The translations under genes and the position numbers were made by a program. A DNA stretch of 64,000 bases from Methylomonas sp. UP202 (lineage in GTDB: Bacteria; Pseudomonadota; Gammaproteobacteria; Methylococcales; Methylomonadaceae), in the NCBI RefSeq assembly GCF_029910655.1, contig NZ_CP123897.1, positions 620,001 to 684,000 on the forward strand, written 5' to 3'. This document shows, in pieces, positions 63,992 through 64,000 of the stretch. Below the pieces are notes generated by a model that made no database searches, was not told the origin of the DNA, and saw only the letters and a program-made list of their open reading frames with translations. Position 1 is the stretch's first letter, and each line of letters begins with the position of its first letter.

Positions 63992-64000
63992 TCGGGCTTA

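Overview
This window reads as a chromosomal segment of a GC-rich gammaproteobacterium, plausibly a methanotroph of the order Methylococcales. That placement is an inference from the gene families (MetE/MetR, FecI/FecR/TonB iron cascade, PilS/PilR, abundant GGDEF/EAL proteins, a candidate diphosphate-type PEP carboxykinase) and from the many short palindromic and tandem repeats. No pmo, mxa, rRNA or tRNA gene is present to settle it. Housekeeping genes are GC-rich. Two blocks are clearly richer in A+T and look acquired: 2.5-4.0 kb and 46.6-56.5 kb.

Layout. 0-4.7 kb is accessory: the end of one PIN toxin, a complete VapB/PIN toxin-antitoxin pair, three copies of a structured dispersed repeat, and an AT-rich two-gene unit (soluble protein plus four-helix membrane protein). 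4.75-8.05 kb holds the divergent metR/metE pair. 8.3-17.1 kb holds a DUF815 ATPase, a YfbR-like nucleotidase, an MFS exporter, a class V aminotransferase, and a cysC-DHH-VanZ-exported protein series. 17.3-22.4 kb is an iron-uptake operon: fecI, fecR, a TonB receptor with an STN domain, and a PepSY membrane protein. 22.7-26.2 kb is a 1159-residue protein that I take for the diphosphate-type PEP carboxykinase. It meets head-on a GGDEF/EAL protein whose N-terminus matches the plant ethylene receptor copper/ethylene-binding domain. 28.5-33.3 kb is a tight operon sucC-sucD-nadE-exported protein. 33.4-36.4 kb is a PilS/PilR-type two-component system. 37-41.8 kb holds a degenerate receiver-GGDEF-EAL protein, an HDOD protein and a DUF885 metallopeptidase-like protein.

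41.8-46.5 kb is repeat- and transposon-rich. A complete IS66-family element with an 8-bp target duplication has inserted into a 42-bp tandem array. A second, decayed IS66 copy follows. Its outer end abuts a short duplicate of the 3' end of ubiD. The intact ubiD lies 10 kb further on, so the two ubiD ends form direct repeats around a 10-kb island carrying only three overlapping genes: a 2209-residue propeller-plus-ATPase giant, a 387-residue protein of unknown family, and a membrane NTPase with transmembrane helices between Walker A and Walker B, as in KAP NTPases. This island is the best candidate for an undescribed system, probably a conflict or defence system. 56.6-64 kb returns to host genes: ubiD, a fatty acid hydroxylase-like protein, a small secreted protein and a very large hybrid histidine kinase/GGDEF/EAL protein.
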